A program made the translations under genes and the position numbers. Below, in pieces: positions 27,635 to 37,715 of a DNA stretch of 64,000 nucleotides. How positions within the stretch are numbered: position 1 is the stretch's first letter; every line of letters begins with the position of its first letter. The DNA is taken from the NCBI RefSeq assembly GCF_000166195.2, contig NZ_CM001403.1, forward strand, positions 3,924,432-3,988,431. Direction: 5' to 3'. The notes under the pieces are model-generated. The model was not told where the DNA came from. It saw nothing but the letters and a program-made list of their open reading frames with translations, and did not search any database. The DNA is from Mucilaginibacter paludis DSM 18603 (GTDB lineage: Bacteria > Bacteroidota > Bacteroidia > Sphingobacteriales > Sphingobacteriaceae).

Positions 27635-28243
27635 ATGCAGGTAAAGGAATTACATACGGATGAGAGCCTCATAGCAAGATTGCAAAATGATGATCCCGCT
27701 GTATTCCCGCTTTTATTCACCCTCTATTGGAAAGATTTATACAGGGCTGCCTATAACCGTCTGAGTGATCAATCCGAAGCGGAAGATATGGTTCAGGATA
27801 TTTTCACCGATATATGGGAAAGAAGATACAGCCTGGAGATCAACACCTCTTTAAAAAACTACCTGCATAGTTCGCTCAAATTCCGGATGATCCGGATGCT
27901 TAGTCGCGCCAACCTACACAAAAAAGCATTGGAGCATTTATTGTACCGGATGTCGGAAATGGAAACGACCATACTGGATGTATTGGCAACATCAGATGTG
28001 GAACGTACCTTATCACAAGCGATCAGTTCGTTTCCGGAAAATATGCGCAAGGTATTTACGCTCCGCAGTGAAGATTACACCATCAAAGAAATTGCCGAAG
28101 CTTTGGGACTGGCTGAACAGACCGTAAAAAATAATGTGACGGAATCTTTACGGCGGCTAAAAATGGTACTGCACAAGGAGCATCCCGATGTGACCAATTC
28201 TTTTTATACCCTGTTGGTTGTCGTCCTATTAAAATCCAAGTAA
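27635..28243 (+). CDS. ECF sigma factor, module copy 2
   Basis: The protein has 202 residues from ATG 27635 (MQVKELHTDESL); an upstream TTG at 27617 would place the promoter inside the gene. Region 2 is LYWKDLYRAAYNRLSDQSEAEDMVQDIFTDIWERR. Region 4 is MRKVFTLRSEDYTIKEIAEALGLAEQTVKNNV. It is clearly related to the copy-1 sigma but strongly diverged, so the two probably recognise separate promoters. FecR follows after 114 bases. Confidence 0.92.
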   Translation: MQVKELHTDESLIARLQNDDPAVFPLLFTLYWKDLYRAAYNRLSDQSEAEDMVQDIFTDIWERRYSLEINTSLKNYLHSSLKFRMIRMLSRANLHKKALEHLLYRMSEMETTILDVLATSDVERTLSQAISSFPENMRKVFTLRSEDYTIKEIAEALGLAEQTVKNNVTESLRRLKMVLHKEHPDVTNSFYTLLVVVLLKSK

Positions 28244-28357
28244 TTCCCACGATTGAAATTCATTCGAGCTGTTAACATAAAGTTAACGGTTTAATAACGG
28301 TTTATTGAGGTACCATTTGGCCTGTTATGTCACTTAACCTGTATAAACGCAGAAAAA

Positions 28358-29305
28358 GTGAAACAAAGAATTTTAAAAAGACTGTTGAAGCGCTACCATA
28401 ACGGGACCGCAAACCAGGCGGAACGTTTTATCGTTGACCGCTGGTATGATTCTTTTGCCGATCATGATCAGATACCCGGCTTGGAGGATGACCTGGCAGC
28501 CGGTGAAACAGCACAACGGATCTTTGGCAAGATAAAGTTTCAGAGGCTAACTAAGGCATGGTATTATCGCCCTGGCTATCAGATCGCCGGTTGTTTGGCA
28601 CTCCTATCTGCATCATTGCTTGTACTCTACACCCGCCACGAGGGTAATTCACCTTTGCAACATGCTGTCGTTTACCATACCCTTAAAGGCCAGACCCAAA
28701 AGATCCTGCTGAAAGACAGCACAGCGGTTTGGCTGAATGCCAACTCAACGATGGAGGTATTACCAGAATATGCTAAAGAAACCCGTCAGATAAAACTAAC
28801 CGGGGAAGCTTACTTTGATGTAAAACACGACCAGAGGCATCCATTCATCATAGCCACGCAAGGTATCAAAACACAGGTATTGGGTACATCCTTTAATATT
28901 TCTGCCTACCCGGTTTTAAATCAGCTGGAAGTAACAGTTAGAACAGGAAAAGTAAGCGTGAGCAATCCGCAAGCCTTATTGGCAACCCTGCTGCCGGGCA
29001 AATCGCTGCACTATAATAGGACGAACCACCAAGTAACGGTAACCGACGAAAATCCTGAACTGATGATCGCATGGCGTGATGGCCGGACATTGGTTAACGA
29101 TGCTTCGTTTCGTGAATTGGCAGAGATCTTCAGTAATACCTTAAATGTGAAACTGGTAAGTAAGGATAAAGAAATTAACAACTTACAGTTCCGCTTATCA
29201 CTGGATAGAAAATTATCAGTGGACGACAATCTTAAATTAATCGCAGGTATACACCAATTAAAGTATAGGAGAATTGAAAGTAATGTAATAGAGTTATACA
29301 AATAA
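28358..29305 (+). CDS. FecR-type anti-sigma factor, module copy 2
   Basis: This 315-residue inner-membrane anti-sigma begins with GTG (KQRILKRLLKRYHNGTANQAER), a start supported by family N termini. One helix lies at about 74-92 (YQIAGCLALLSASLLVLYT). The FecR domain (KILLKDSTAVWLNANSTMEVLPEY ... GEAYFDVKHDQRHPFII ... VLGTSFNIS) and the C-terminal DUF4974 region follow. It should partner the copy-2 sigma factor and receptor. Confidence 0.92.
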   Translation: MKQRILKRLLKRYHNGTANQAERFIVDRWYDSFADHDQIPGLEDDLAAGETAQRIFGKIKFQRLTKAWYYRPGYQIAGCLALLSASLLVLYTRHEGNSPLQHAVVYHTLKGQTQKILLKDSTAVWLNANSTMEVLPEYAKETRQIKLTGEAYFDVKHDQRHPFIIATQGIKTQVLGTSFNISAYPVLNQLEVTVRTGKVSVSNPQALLATLLPGKSLHYNRTNHQVTVTDENPELMIAWRDGRTLVNDASFRELAEIFSNTLNVKLVSKDKEINNLQFRLSLDRKLSVDDNLKLIAGIHQLKYRRIESNVIELYK

Positions 29306-29315
29306 CAGGTGTGAT

Positions 29316-29387
29316 CGGGCAAAGGCCCGGAAAAAAACAAGACCTGCTTACGACAGGTCTTGCAAATTGCCTGCTTACGACAGGCAA
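29316..29387 (+). promoter_or_regulatory. Three hairpins in the leader of TonB receptor 2
   Basis: CGGGC/GCCCG (about 29316-29330) is followed by two stems with the same loop CTTACGA: CAAGACCTG/CAGGTCTTG (29338-29362) and TTGCCTG/CAGGCAA (29367-29387). The core CCTGCTTACGACAGG is thus repeated 29 bases apart. This may be a stability or regulator-binding element. The receptor starts 38 bases later. Confidence 0.6.
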
Positions 29388-29425
29388 CAAATAAATAATG
29401 GACAGACCACTAAGTTTTCAAAAAT

Positions 29426-32400
29426 ATGGAAAAATACAGAACGTGTGTACTTACGTTCCCTCTTAATTTTATTTTAAAAAAGACAGGATTTATTCTCTTA
29501 CTACTTTTAGGTATCAGCAGCTCGCCTGCTAAAGCAGCCAATGATGATAAAAAAATAACGATCACATTTAATGCAGGAGAAAAACTTGATCATGCATTAA
29601 AAAGACTGGAGGAAGCTTCCGGTGTAACAATGGCGTATGATCCCAAAGCGACCTCGGTTATTACCGTTAAGGCTAAAACATTTACAAATACCGATTTAAC
29701 GGAAATTCTAAAATTCTTATTGACAAATGCTGGTTTTTCATTTAAAAATGAGAGCGGAAGCATACTGATCTATAAAAGCCCAAACGCATCAGCCGGCGGC
29801 GGCCCCGGCACCCTTAAAGGTCGCGTTGTAGAATTTGAAACCTCGCAGCCCCTGCCTGGGGCGTCAGTATACATTGTTGAACTACAAAAAGGTATGCAGT
29901 CCAATATCGATGGATATTATAGCTTCACCAATATTCCATCTGGTAAATATACGGTTCAGGTATCATATGTCAGCTTCGCAACAGAAAAAGTAATTGTAGA
30001 AGTCAAGCCAGGCAAAGAAGCGACCTATGATATTAAATTGCAGGGATCTAACTCATTAAAAGAGGTAGTGATCAGCAGTGTCAAAAAAAGCCGTGCCCCC
30101 GTTTCACATACCTCTGAACGCCAGGTATTGGAAGAAGTCAAGCAGGCATCAATGGTGGTATCGGCCATTTCCTCTGAACAGATCAGCAAATCTGCCGACA
30201 GAAATGCCGCTGAAGTTATGCAACGCGTATCGGGGGTAACTACTGTAGATGACAAATTTGTCATTGTTCGCGGATTGAATCAAAGGTATAATTTAACATA
30301 TCTTAATGATAACGTAGCGCCAAGTACCGAGTTATATAGCCGGGCTTTCGCGCTCGACCTGATACCAAGCAGGATCATTGATAAAATATTGGTCTTCAAA
30401 TCTCCATCACCCGAAAACCAGGGCGATGCCACAGGCGGCGTGGTCAAGATCTACACCAAGGATGCAAAAAATTTAAAGCATTTCGACATCGAAGTGCAGA
30501 CTGGCTTGCGAGAGGGTACAACCTTTAAAAATGTGCTTACCTATCAGGGCGGAAAATTTGATTTTTTAGGTTTTGACGACGGAACGCGCAAACTACCAAC
30601 TGTAGTACCAGCCTACGGTAGTTTACAAAAAGCTACCATCTCCCAGCAGCAATATGCTAAAGGCTTTTCCCCTTATTTGTATTTGGGGCAAAAACAGGCA
30701 TTACCTACCATTCAGATAACAACAAATTACTATGATAGCTACAAGTTGTTTGGGAAACCGTTGTCGATGCTAACTTCTTTCAGTTACAAACACGAAGATC
30801 AGCAAGCCAATATTTATCGCCAGCAAGGTATAGATGATGCCTTTAAAAGTACCATACCGAATGACGCGATAACCTTCGAAAATAATAACCGGGAGAGCGC
30901 TCAATTAAACCTGCTGCAAAACTTCACTTACAGGCTGCGGGATAGCAGTAACTTACAGTTTAAAAACTTCTTGTTACAACAAGGTGTGTCAACAACCATA
31001 GAAAAAGTATTTCACCGCCGGGCGATGGCTGATCAACGGGCTTTCGATAATAAAGATATCGTTCTTTCCTACAGCCAGCGTTTTTTATATGCAGGTAATG
31101 TCGGCGGAACACACTATTACGGCGGCGGTAAACATCGTTTTGACTGGAATGGTGGCTTAACCTACAGCAGCCAGGAACTTCCGGATCAGCGGGTAATCCG
31201 GTTGCAGGCTCCGCTAACTGCTTTTACAACCGGCGACCCCAACCTTTACTGGTTCGCAAGGGGCAGAAAGGGTGATCCGGAAGATTCCGAAAATCAAAGC
31301 AGGATCAACCAGGGTATGATTTCCCGCACCTGGACGCGCAATAACGAAGGGATTTACAATGCTTCACTGGATTATACTTACAAGTTTAAGCCCTGGCTGT
31401 TCCTTAAAGCTGGAACGTTTCAGCAATGGAAGGAGCGAAAAGTTTTCAGAAGGGTTTATACCGTACACGAAGGTGACTTTACAGGCACTTACAGCGATTA
31501 CATAACGGCACCGGGGGGATATGGCACATACGTTGACCCCGCCCTTACAGCGTTCAAGCAACAAGATCTCAGCAGACTCTGGTCTGCCAATTATCTGCGG
31601 GATGACAAGACCGGCTTATTGGTTGTCGATAATACACAAGGTAGCGACGCTTACACGGCTACTGAACAGAACAACAGCGGTTACGCGCTTATGAGCTTTA
31701 CACCTGCTCACCGGAAATTTGAAGTTTACGGCGGCGTTAGAATTGAATATGATCGTCAGCGGGTAGGCGCGGCGGTTCAACCTACCGATCAGGGTGGAAT
31801 CAATCGTCCAGTGCTGGTCAATATTTCCAAACTGGATATATTGCCATCCGTTAATGCAAGCTATCGTCCGCATGATAATTGGGTGCTCAGGGCCGCTTAC
31901 GGCAAAACGGTTAACCGTCCCGAGTTCACGGAAATCTCTCCGTTTAATGATTACGACCTGGAAAACAATACCAGAAGACAAGGTAATCCCTATTTGCGCC
32001 CGGCAACCGCATCTAATTACGATCTTAGGCTGGAGTTTTATCCCCGTAAGAACCAATATGGGGAAACCATCTCAATTGGCGCTTTTTACAAGACCCTGCA
32101 AAATCCGATTGAACGGATCAACGCCAGTGATCGTATTTTAAATAACCCAGCATTAATTACTTTTCAGAACGCCGCAAGGGCTTCCATTAAAGGGGTAGAA
32201 TTTGAATTGCGAAAAAATCTGGACTTCATTCCGGGTAACTTGTTCAAGCGTTTATCGGTTATCGGCAACCTTACGCTGATCAGAAGCGAAGCCATTAAAG
32301 ACAGCGCCGACGTAGCCAATGAGCAAAAAGATCAACCTGATAAGCGGATAGGTAATTTTATCATCAAACGCCCGCTACAGGGCCAGGCACCCTATATTGT

Positions 32401-32797
32401 AAACGTCGGCTTATACTATGATAACGCATCGACAGGCACGAAAATATCAGGCATTTACAATATCGTGGGCACCCGCATCTACGCGGCGGGAAGAGGGTTT
32501 GCTGCTGACCCAACTTTAAATGGATCTCAATTCCGGGGAAGCCTGATGGAACTGCCGCGGCATGTGGTTGATATTTCGGTAACACAACGTATCGTGAAAA
32601 CCATCCAGGCCAGATTTTCGGTTCAAAACCTATTGAATAAGCCAATCGAAATGGCGGAAGATTACAATTTTACTTCGAAATATGAACCTGTAAAAACCGT
32701 GGTAACTGATGGCGTTACCAAAGTTGAAGGAGACAATATCGCATCAAGATACAATCCGGGCAGGCATTATGTATTGTCATTTTCTTATTCATTTTAA
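29426..32797 (+). CDS. TonB-dependent transducing receptor, module copy 2
   Basis: The receptor has 1,123 residues with the same order as copy 1: signal peptide (to about residue 36, SSPAKAAND), STN domain (about 42-120), carboxypeptidase-regulatory-like domain (from GTLKGRVVEFETSQPLPGAS), plug (QRVSGVTTVDDKFVIVRGLNQRYN) and barrel ending LSFSYSF. The STN and signal regions differ most from copy 1, as expected if each signals to its own FecR. The region from NASAGGGPGTLKGR through the plug is nearly identical. Confidence 0.93.
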   Translation: MEKYRTCVLTFPLNFILKKTGFILLLLLGISSSPAKAANDDKKITITFNAGEKLDHALKRLEEASGVTMAYDPKATSVITVKAKTFTNTDLTEILKFLLTNAGFSFKNESGSILIYKSPNASAGGGPGTLKGRVVEFETSQPLPGASVYIVELQKGMQSNIDGYYSFTNIPSGKYTVQVSYVSFATEKVIVEVKPGKEATYDIKLQGSNSLKEVVISSVKKSRAPVSHTSERQVLEEVKQASMVVSAISSEQISKSADRNAAEVMQRVSGVTTVDDKFVIVRGLNQRYNLTYLNDNVAPSTELYSRAFALDLIPSRIIDKILVFKSPSPENQGDATGGVVKIYTKDAKNLKHFDIEVQTGLREGTTFKNVLTYQGGKFDFLGFDDGTRKLPTVVPAYGSLQKATISQQQYAKGFSPYLYLGQKQALPTIQITTNYYDSYKLFGKPLSMLTSFSYKHEDQQANIYRQQGIDDAFKSTIPNDAITFENNNRESAQLNLLQNFTYRLRDSSNLQFKNFLLQQGVSTTIEKVFHRRAMADQRAFDNKDIVLSYSQRFLYAGNVGGTHYYGGGKHRFDWNGGLTYSSQELPDQRVIRLQAPLTAFTTGDPNLYWFARGRKGDPEDSENQSRINQGMISRTWTRNNEGIYNASLDYTYKFKPWLFLKAGTFQQWKERKVFRRVYTVHEGDFTGTYSDYITAPGGYGTYVDPALTAFKQQDLSRLWSANYLRDDKTGLLVVDNTQGSDAYTATEQNNSGYALMSFTPAHRKFEVYGGVRIEYDRQRVGAAVQPTDQGGINRPVLVNISKLDILPSVNASYRPHDNWVLRAAYGKTVNRPEFTEISPFNDYDLENNTRRQGNPYLRPATASNYDLRLEFYPRKNQYGETISIGAFYKTLQNPIERINASDRILNNPALITFQNAARASIKGVEFELRKNLDFIPGNLFKRLSVIGNLTLIRSEAIKDSADVANEQKDQPDKRIGNFIIKRPLQGQAPYIVNVGLYYDNASTGTKISGIYNIVGTRIYAAGRGFAADPTLNGSQFRGSLMELPRHVVDISVTQRIVKTIQARFSVQNLLNKPIEMAEDYNFTSKYEPVKTVVTDGVTKVEGDNIASRYNPGRHYVLSFSYSF

Positions 32798-32808
32798 TAA
32801 AGCGCACA

Positions 32809-34389
32809 ATGATATATAAATTCAAAAAATCAAGTCAGATCGTACTTATCCTGATGCTTATATCCGCTTTAGCTGCATGTAAGAAATCACAGGATTTTTA
32901 TCAAAAGTTGGTAGACATGCCAGAAGTAGTGAACAACTATAACAAGGCATACGAGGTAGACAGTACAATGGTTATTACCGGAAGACTAAATCCGGAGAAA
33001 GGCCTTAAAATTGAGATCGGCGGTATTGAGGCAAAAATTGTAAGCCTGAAAAAAGTAACCGTTGGGGGAACGCAGTCGGACCCGTATGAAGGCGACCAGG
33101 CGACGATCACCATTACCAGTGCGATGGGAATTGGCGAAAATAGGCCGGTTAAGGTTACTTCTGCCGGTAATACAATTGATTGCCCGTCTATCGAGATCTT
33201 GTCTCCGGGAGTTATTGCTGCTCAATTAAAGCTGCAAAGCCACTTTGTTCCGCAAGCTAATGATGTTGTTTTGTATTGCCTGAACGGCAAAGGGAGCGTT
33301 TATGTTTATTCGAACGCCAGAGGACAGATCGTTAAAATCGATAAATCTGCAAATGTTCAAACGGTAGCCAATACGGCGAACTTTAGTGACGCAGACGGCC
33401 CGTTCGCCATCGCCGGTTTTAATTCGGGTGGAACTGATCCCCAGGAATCCAGTTTGTATTTCTCGGCCCTGACCACGGACGGTTCGGCCAACAGTAGCGC
33501 CAGCTATATCTATCGGCTCTGTAAAATTGACTTAAAAACCAAAACCATCACGACGTTAAATAAAACGCTTTATCCAAAATCAATGGCATTACCGGTTATT
33601 CCCACTGCTCTGCCGTTAGAGGGAACAATAAACCATGTTAACCTGATGGACGTTTCAGGAATTTATCCCGACAGTAAGGGCAATGTCTACCTAAGGCTTG
33701 GTAAAACTATCATCAGTGGAGGTTACGCATTTGCCAATAACTACGCGACTGCATTGTTAAATAGTAACGGTTCAATAAAGTATCTGTTTAAAACAACCCT
33801 TGCGCCTAATTATGATTCTAACCTGCAAACTGAATATAACGCCTCAATCCTTAAAATTCCTGGTACTGGCATTATTTATAATCAGGGTAATATCATGCCG
33901 GACGAACAGCGGATGTATTGTTACGCACTTGCTCCTTCGGGCAATATAAATGCCTTAACCGATATTTTACAGTACGACCTGGAGAACAATGTGACCTTAT
34001 ATAAATACTCAAAATTAAACATGCCGCCTAATAATGATAAACCCTATATAGCTGGGGTGTTCAATACACTAACGGCCGTGTATAATGCCGGTTCATTCGA
34101 TACCCCCGACCTTTTTGGTTTTATGCCTTTACCGGGAGGGCGCATACTAATCTACTACTATCAACAAAGAGCGGCTTCATTTTCCGATCATCGTTTTCCA
34201 GCATTTGGCACAATGGATTTTATAAAAAAACGTGGCGACCGTTATGCGCCAGGTGCCGTTGAAACAGGTAGTTACAAAATGTTCAGCGGTGATTCGGGTC
34301 AGGATCAGTTGCTGAATTATGATGAAGAAGGTATGATTTACAGCACCGCCAACAATAAAACCGTAATCGTAAAAACTGTAGAAAAATGA
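32809..34389 (+). CDS. Surface lipoprotein with TIG-like N-terminal domain, copy 2
   Basis: The 526-residue homologue of 20263-21822 has its lipoprotein cysteine in LISALAACKKSQDF. The N-terminal domain (MVITGRLNPEKGLKIEIGG) and the motif NLMDVSGIYPDSKGNVYLRLGK are kept. It starts 11 bases after the receptor and overlaps the next gene by ATGA, as in copy 1. This tight order suggests the receptor and lipoproteins form one surface complex. Confidence 0.78.
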   Translation: MIYKFKKSSQIVLILMLISALAACKKSQDFYQKLVDMPEVVNNYNKAYEVDSTMVITGRLNPEKGLKIEIGGIEAKIVSLKKVTVGGTQSDPYEGDQATITITSAMGIGENRPVKVTSAGNTIDCPSIEILSPGVIAAQLKLQSHFVPQANDVVLYCLNGKGSVYVYSNARGQIVKIDKSANVQTVANTANFSDADGPFAIAGFNSGGTDPQESSLYFSALTTDGSANSSASYIYRLCKIDLKTKTITTLNKTLYPKSMALPVIPTALPLEGTINHVNLMDVSGIYPDSKGNVYLRLGKTIISGGYAFANNYATALLNSNGSIKYLFKTTLAPNYDSNLQTEYNASILKIPGTGIIYNQGNIMPDEQRMYCYALAPSGNINALTDILQYDLENNVTLYKYSKLNMPPNNDKPYIAGVFNTLTAVYNAGSFDTPDLFGFMPLPGGRILIYYYQQRAASFSDHRFPAFGTMDFIKKRGDRYAPGAVETGSYKMFSGDSGQDQLLNYDEEGMIYSTANNKTVIVKTVEK

Positions 34390-35293
34390 TCAGAAATATT
34401 AAATCGATATTTATTTGCAGCCTTCTGCCAATCTTATTGGTAGTATCCTGCAAAAAAGAGGTAAAAGAAATTTTGCCGGGAAATATAAGCGGAGGCGTAA
34501 ACTTCTACAATGGTTCAGAAGTATTGAACAGCCGCCAATCTTTGCGGAAAAACAACTTGGTATTTATTAACGATAGCGTTCCTAATGGCCCATTTCGCCT
34601 TTTTCCTAAGTATCAGGATAAACCAGCGATTTGCGGCAATACCCATATAATGCCACAGGCACTATATTTCCTAATCCCGGCTTTGTACCTACAGGTTACC
34701 AGTATATGTATTACATGCCCGTTGCTTTGGGTAATTATAAATTCATTTTTTCAGGCACGGACAAAGTATTTCTTAAAGACATACAAACGACTTTAGTTGC
34801 AAGGAATGAGTTACAATCATTTTACCTTGTCGAAAGCCCGGATGCTGTGGATGCTTACCGGATCGTAAAGGTACCGGAAGAATATCAGGGCACTCCCGGA
34901 AAAGTCAGGATCAGGATTGTCCATTTAGGAAGTGATAGTCAAAATTTGATGGTTAAACAGTTGGATGCGACAGGAAATCTCAAAACAGCCGGGCTGCCAC
35001 AAGACCTTGCATTTGGTTCTTTTTCCGGTTATACGGAGATTGACACCGTGGGCGCAGCCAGAAATTCAGGTAACGTCATTCTGAAAATAAGTGAAACGAA
35101 TGCTCCGAACAATGTGATTCTTTCGGCAGCAGTACCAGCCGAACCTAACGGTTCTTTCGTCGTGTTAATTCAAGGCTTTAGGCAGACAACATCAAGACGG
35201 ATACTTACCGGCCATAATGCCGATGGTAGCCCTGTATATGAAACTTTAACTGTTCAGCCCAACTTCCGGGCCAATCTTAGGCGGAGCTATTAA
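34386..35293 (+). pseudogene. DUF4397-like lipoprotein, copy 2, frameshifted
   Basis: The frame begins as an intact lipoprotein (LLPILLVVSCKKEVKEI...) and matches copy 1 up to FRLFPKYQD. About ten bases are then missing relative to copy 1 near 34622-34626. The native sequence continues in another frame (SDLRQYPYNATGTI, through VRIRIVHLGSDSQ and RTTSRR.. to the stop at 35291-35293). The first frame ends at 34796. The broken product would keep only the lipid anchor and about 80 residues. A genuine pseudogene or a sequencing error are the alternatives. Confidence 0.8.
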
Positions 35294-35437
35294 GCCTATG
35301 GATCAATAAAAAAGTAGAAATAAGACATAAATAAAGATGCCGGAGAGGTATGCTTAGGCTATGCCTTTGTCAAAAAAAAGAATAACAATTAAAAACACAT
35401 AAAAACCGGCCGGTAAAAGGGCCATAAAACAAAAACA

Positions 35438-36823
35438 ATGAAAACGAAAATTACTTTTAGAGCCGCCGGGCTGGTTTTATTACTGGCTTTGGGCATGACC
35501 TCGTGTAAAAAGAACAATGGAAACGATAATACCGCGCCGGTTCCGGTAGATAATATCGCTGTCTCCGATCTGAAAAAGTTAAGTACTGCCGCATCGGTAA
35601 CTGTGCCGGATGGCAGAAAGATCAAGGGTATTGTTATTTCGGACGCCTCAGCCAAAAACATCGATGCCAAAAGTATCGTGTTACAGGAAGCGACTGATAA
35701 ACCCGGTATCATCATTAATTTCGATGGCGCGCACAACTTCGCTTTAAACGACGAAGTAGAGGTTACGATCTCGAAACAGCAGTTAAGCCAGGTAAATGGC
35801 GAGATCATACTTGACAAGATCCCGGTTGCTAACGCTAAAAAAACCGGAACGGGAGCCATTACTGCCAAAGTGACTACGGCGGCTGATCTGGTAACCAATC
35901 AAACCGCCTGGAACGGTATGTTAGTGAGCCTGCCTGTTGACGGGTTAACAGGTGGTAATGGAAAGTTTACAGGCAATCTGGTAGTTCAAAAAGGTAACCA
36001 AATATTCGGTTCGAAAGTTCTTTCCGGAGCAACCTTTGAAAACACAGATTACCCGGTTAGCGTAAGTAATATCACTGGTATTTTGCGGATAGACGGAAGC
36101 AATCTTAGGGTAGACATCAGAACTACGGCAGACCTCGCATCCGGCCCGTATTCACGTATCGTAACTGAAGATTTCCAAAACTTGAAAAAAGTTAGCGATG
36201 GGTCAGCCATCGTGGTCCCATCTACAGCTAATGCGCCGTTCACTACGGCTGTAGGACAATGGTTGTCAACCGTCCAATCATTTAATTTCTACCCTGGCGC
36301 GACCTATGATGCAACTTTCACTACACCGACGAGAACTTATCTATATGCATTCAATACCAGTGTAAATACCACAGGTGCAAGTTTGCGATCAAACTTCACA
36401 AACAACCAGGGACTTAAAAAGGTAGCGATCTCGTTTGCTGCAACCTCTGCCGAAAAAGTGGTTACTGTACTTAGTCAAAGAGAATATGCATTTACATTTG
36501 GTACTACAGATTCAGTAAAGATAGCCGTACTGCCCATTTTGCCTGATAACATGCCTTTAATAGATGCTGGCGATAACATGAGCTACGACGCCGTTAAACC
36601 CATTCTGGCACTTTCTCCAGCTTATAATCAAAAAGGCAAGTTCTTTACCTTTGAATATACAATACCGACTAAAGACGAACTGATTGCGAAAGGTGTGAGT
36701 GCTGACAGGGCGACTGCCTTTATAGCTAATCCTCAGTTCCGGATCTACAACGCATCACGGCCATTTACAGGAAGCCCAAATGCCGCCCCGATACTATTTG
36801 ATAAGATCGTATTCTACTATTAA
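35438..36823 (+). CDS. DUF5689-domain lipoprotein, module copy 2
   Basis: The 461-residue homologue of 22850-24214 has lipoprotein signal GLVLLLALGMTSCKKNNG and DUF5689-like residues 38-210 (VSDLKKLSTAASVTVPDGRKIKGIVISD). From about residue 240 the C-terminal domain is unrelated in detail to copy 1, so the two proteins may bind different targets. A GCCTTTGTC stretch near 35363 may be its promoter, matching copy 1. Confidence 0.83.
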   Translation: MKTKITFRAAGLVLLLALGMTSCKKNNGNDNTAPVPVDNIAVSDLKKLSTAASVTVPDGRKIKGIVISDASAKNIDAKSIVLQEATDKPGIIINFDGAHNFALNDEVEVTISKQQLSQVNGEIILDKIPVANAKKTGTGAITAKVTTAADLVTNQTAWNGMLVSLPVDGLTGGNGKFTGNLVVQKGNQIFGSKVLSGATFENTDYPVSVSNITGILRIDGSNLRVDIRTTADLASGPYSRIVTEDFQNLKKVSDGSAIVVPSTANAPFTTAVGQWLSTVQSFNFYPGATYDATFTTPTRTYLYAFNTSVNTTGASLRSNFTNNQGLKKVAISFAATSAEKVVTVLSQREYAFTFGTTDSVKIAVLPILPDNMPLIDAGDNMSYDAVKPILALSPAYNQKGKFFTFEYTIPTKDELIAKGVSADRATAFIANPQFRIYNASRPFTGSPNAAPILFDKIVFYY

Positions 36824-36835
36824 CAACAGGCATTT

Positions 36836-37150
36836 ATGCAGGGCATCTCAAAATCGAGGCATGTGCATTTGATGGATGCCCTGCTTCAGTTGGAACAGCT
36901 TTTAGGTAAAGAATGCGAATGTTTGCAGCAGGCGACGGAATATCGGGTGGAACTGGAAAGTATGCACAGTAACTATGAACGATTGCTGGAAGAATTGGCT
37001 CGGCAAATCACAAATTATGAGGTGATGTACAGCCATGTTAAAATTCAGTTCCTGGGCAAAAAGCTGAAAGAACTGAAAAAAGAAATTTCGGTGGAGATGC
37101 CGGGTTTCCCGGTGCTGGTGCAAAACATCCGCTTAGCTTATGGTACTTAG
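36836..37150 (+). CDS. Small helical protein, copy 2 (intact)
   Basis: The 104-residue coiled-coil-like protein ends EISVEMPGFPVLVQNIRLAYGT, the native C terminus lost from copy 1. The first 60 bases and the last 80 are nearly identical to copy 1 while the middle differs, largely at third codon positions, which supports coding. An inverted repeat (GCAGGGCATC/GATGCCCTGC) spans the first 48 bases. Function unknown. Confidence 0.68.
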   Translation: MQGISKSRHVHLMDALLQLEQLLGKECECLQQATEYRVELESMHSNYERLLEELARQITNYEVMYSHVKIQFLGKKLKELKKEISVEMPGFPVLVQNIRLAYGT

Positions 37151-37213
37151 CCGAAACTTGAATATATAATTGTGATCAAGGGCAGCGCAGCAATGCCTGC
37201 CCTTTTTAAAAGT

Positions 37214-37456
37214 ATGATTATGCAAAGCACCTATATCGCCGTTTCGATTTTACTGGTTCTGGACATCGCGGTTTTACTTCTGGCCCGCTGGTTTGACAGG
37301 CGGTATTACGTACCCTTTTTAGAAATGGTAATGAAACAAAAGAAAGAGCCGATTGACAACCCTAACCTGATACCATTAGGTATAGTTGCCGCAGGTGGCG
37401 GCTTATTCATCTATACCCTGATTGGTTTTGCCTGGGTATGTTTAGGGCATAAATAA
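37214..37456 (+). CDS. Small membrane protein with two helices, copy 2
   Basis: The protein of about 80 residues (MIMQSTYIAVSILLVLDIAVLLLARWFDRRYY) has a second helix GIVAAGGGLFIYTLIGFAWVCLG. ATG 37214 or 37220 could start it. An upstream GTG-like extension crosses a hairpin and is unlikely. It is the homologue of 24607-24858, about 75% identical. Not recognised. Confidence 0.65.
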   Translation: MIMQSTYIAVSILLVLDIAVLLLARWFDRRYYVPFLEMVMKQKKEPIDNPNLIPLGIVAAGGGLFIYTLIGFAWVCLGHK

Positions 37457-37494
37457 GATAAACGCAATTAATGCCGTTACAATAAAGCTAAACT

Positions 37495-37617
37495 ATGGAA
37501 ACTGCAACGATAATCGGTTTTGGAATGTTGATCGTTTTTTTGATCGGTGTCATTATCGCCATCATCAATGACACCCGGAGGGAAAAACGTTTTTGGGATG
37601 ATTGGAAAAAAGAATAG
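37495..37617 (+). CDS. Very small membrane protein (40 residues), copy 2
   Basis: The frame METATIIGFGMLIVF... ends DDWKKE. It has a single hydrophobic helix and a charged tail and differs from copy 1 at one residue (Ile for Met at position 6) with several silent changes. The preserved frame supports a real gene. Confidence 0.68.
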   Translation: METATIIGFGMLIVFLIGVIIAIINDTRREKRFWDDWKKE

Positions 37618-37715
37618 CACTATTAAAAACACAGCAATTATTAATTAAATGCCTATGATGCAATTTTACAATTTAAACTATAACAAAATATACACATTCT
37701 GCGTCTACACGCTTC

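Noticed and set aside
29338-29387. CRISPR array
   Set aside because: There are only two copies, each is its own hairpin, and no spacers of regular length follow. No CRISPR array or cas gene was seen anywhere in the window.
34631-35293. A separate 220-residue gene
   Set aside because: It is the continuation of the DUF4397-like lipoprotein after a ten-base deletion; it aligns with the second part of the copy-1 protein and has no signal peptide of its own.
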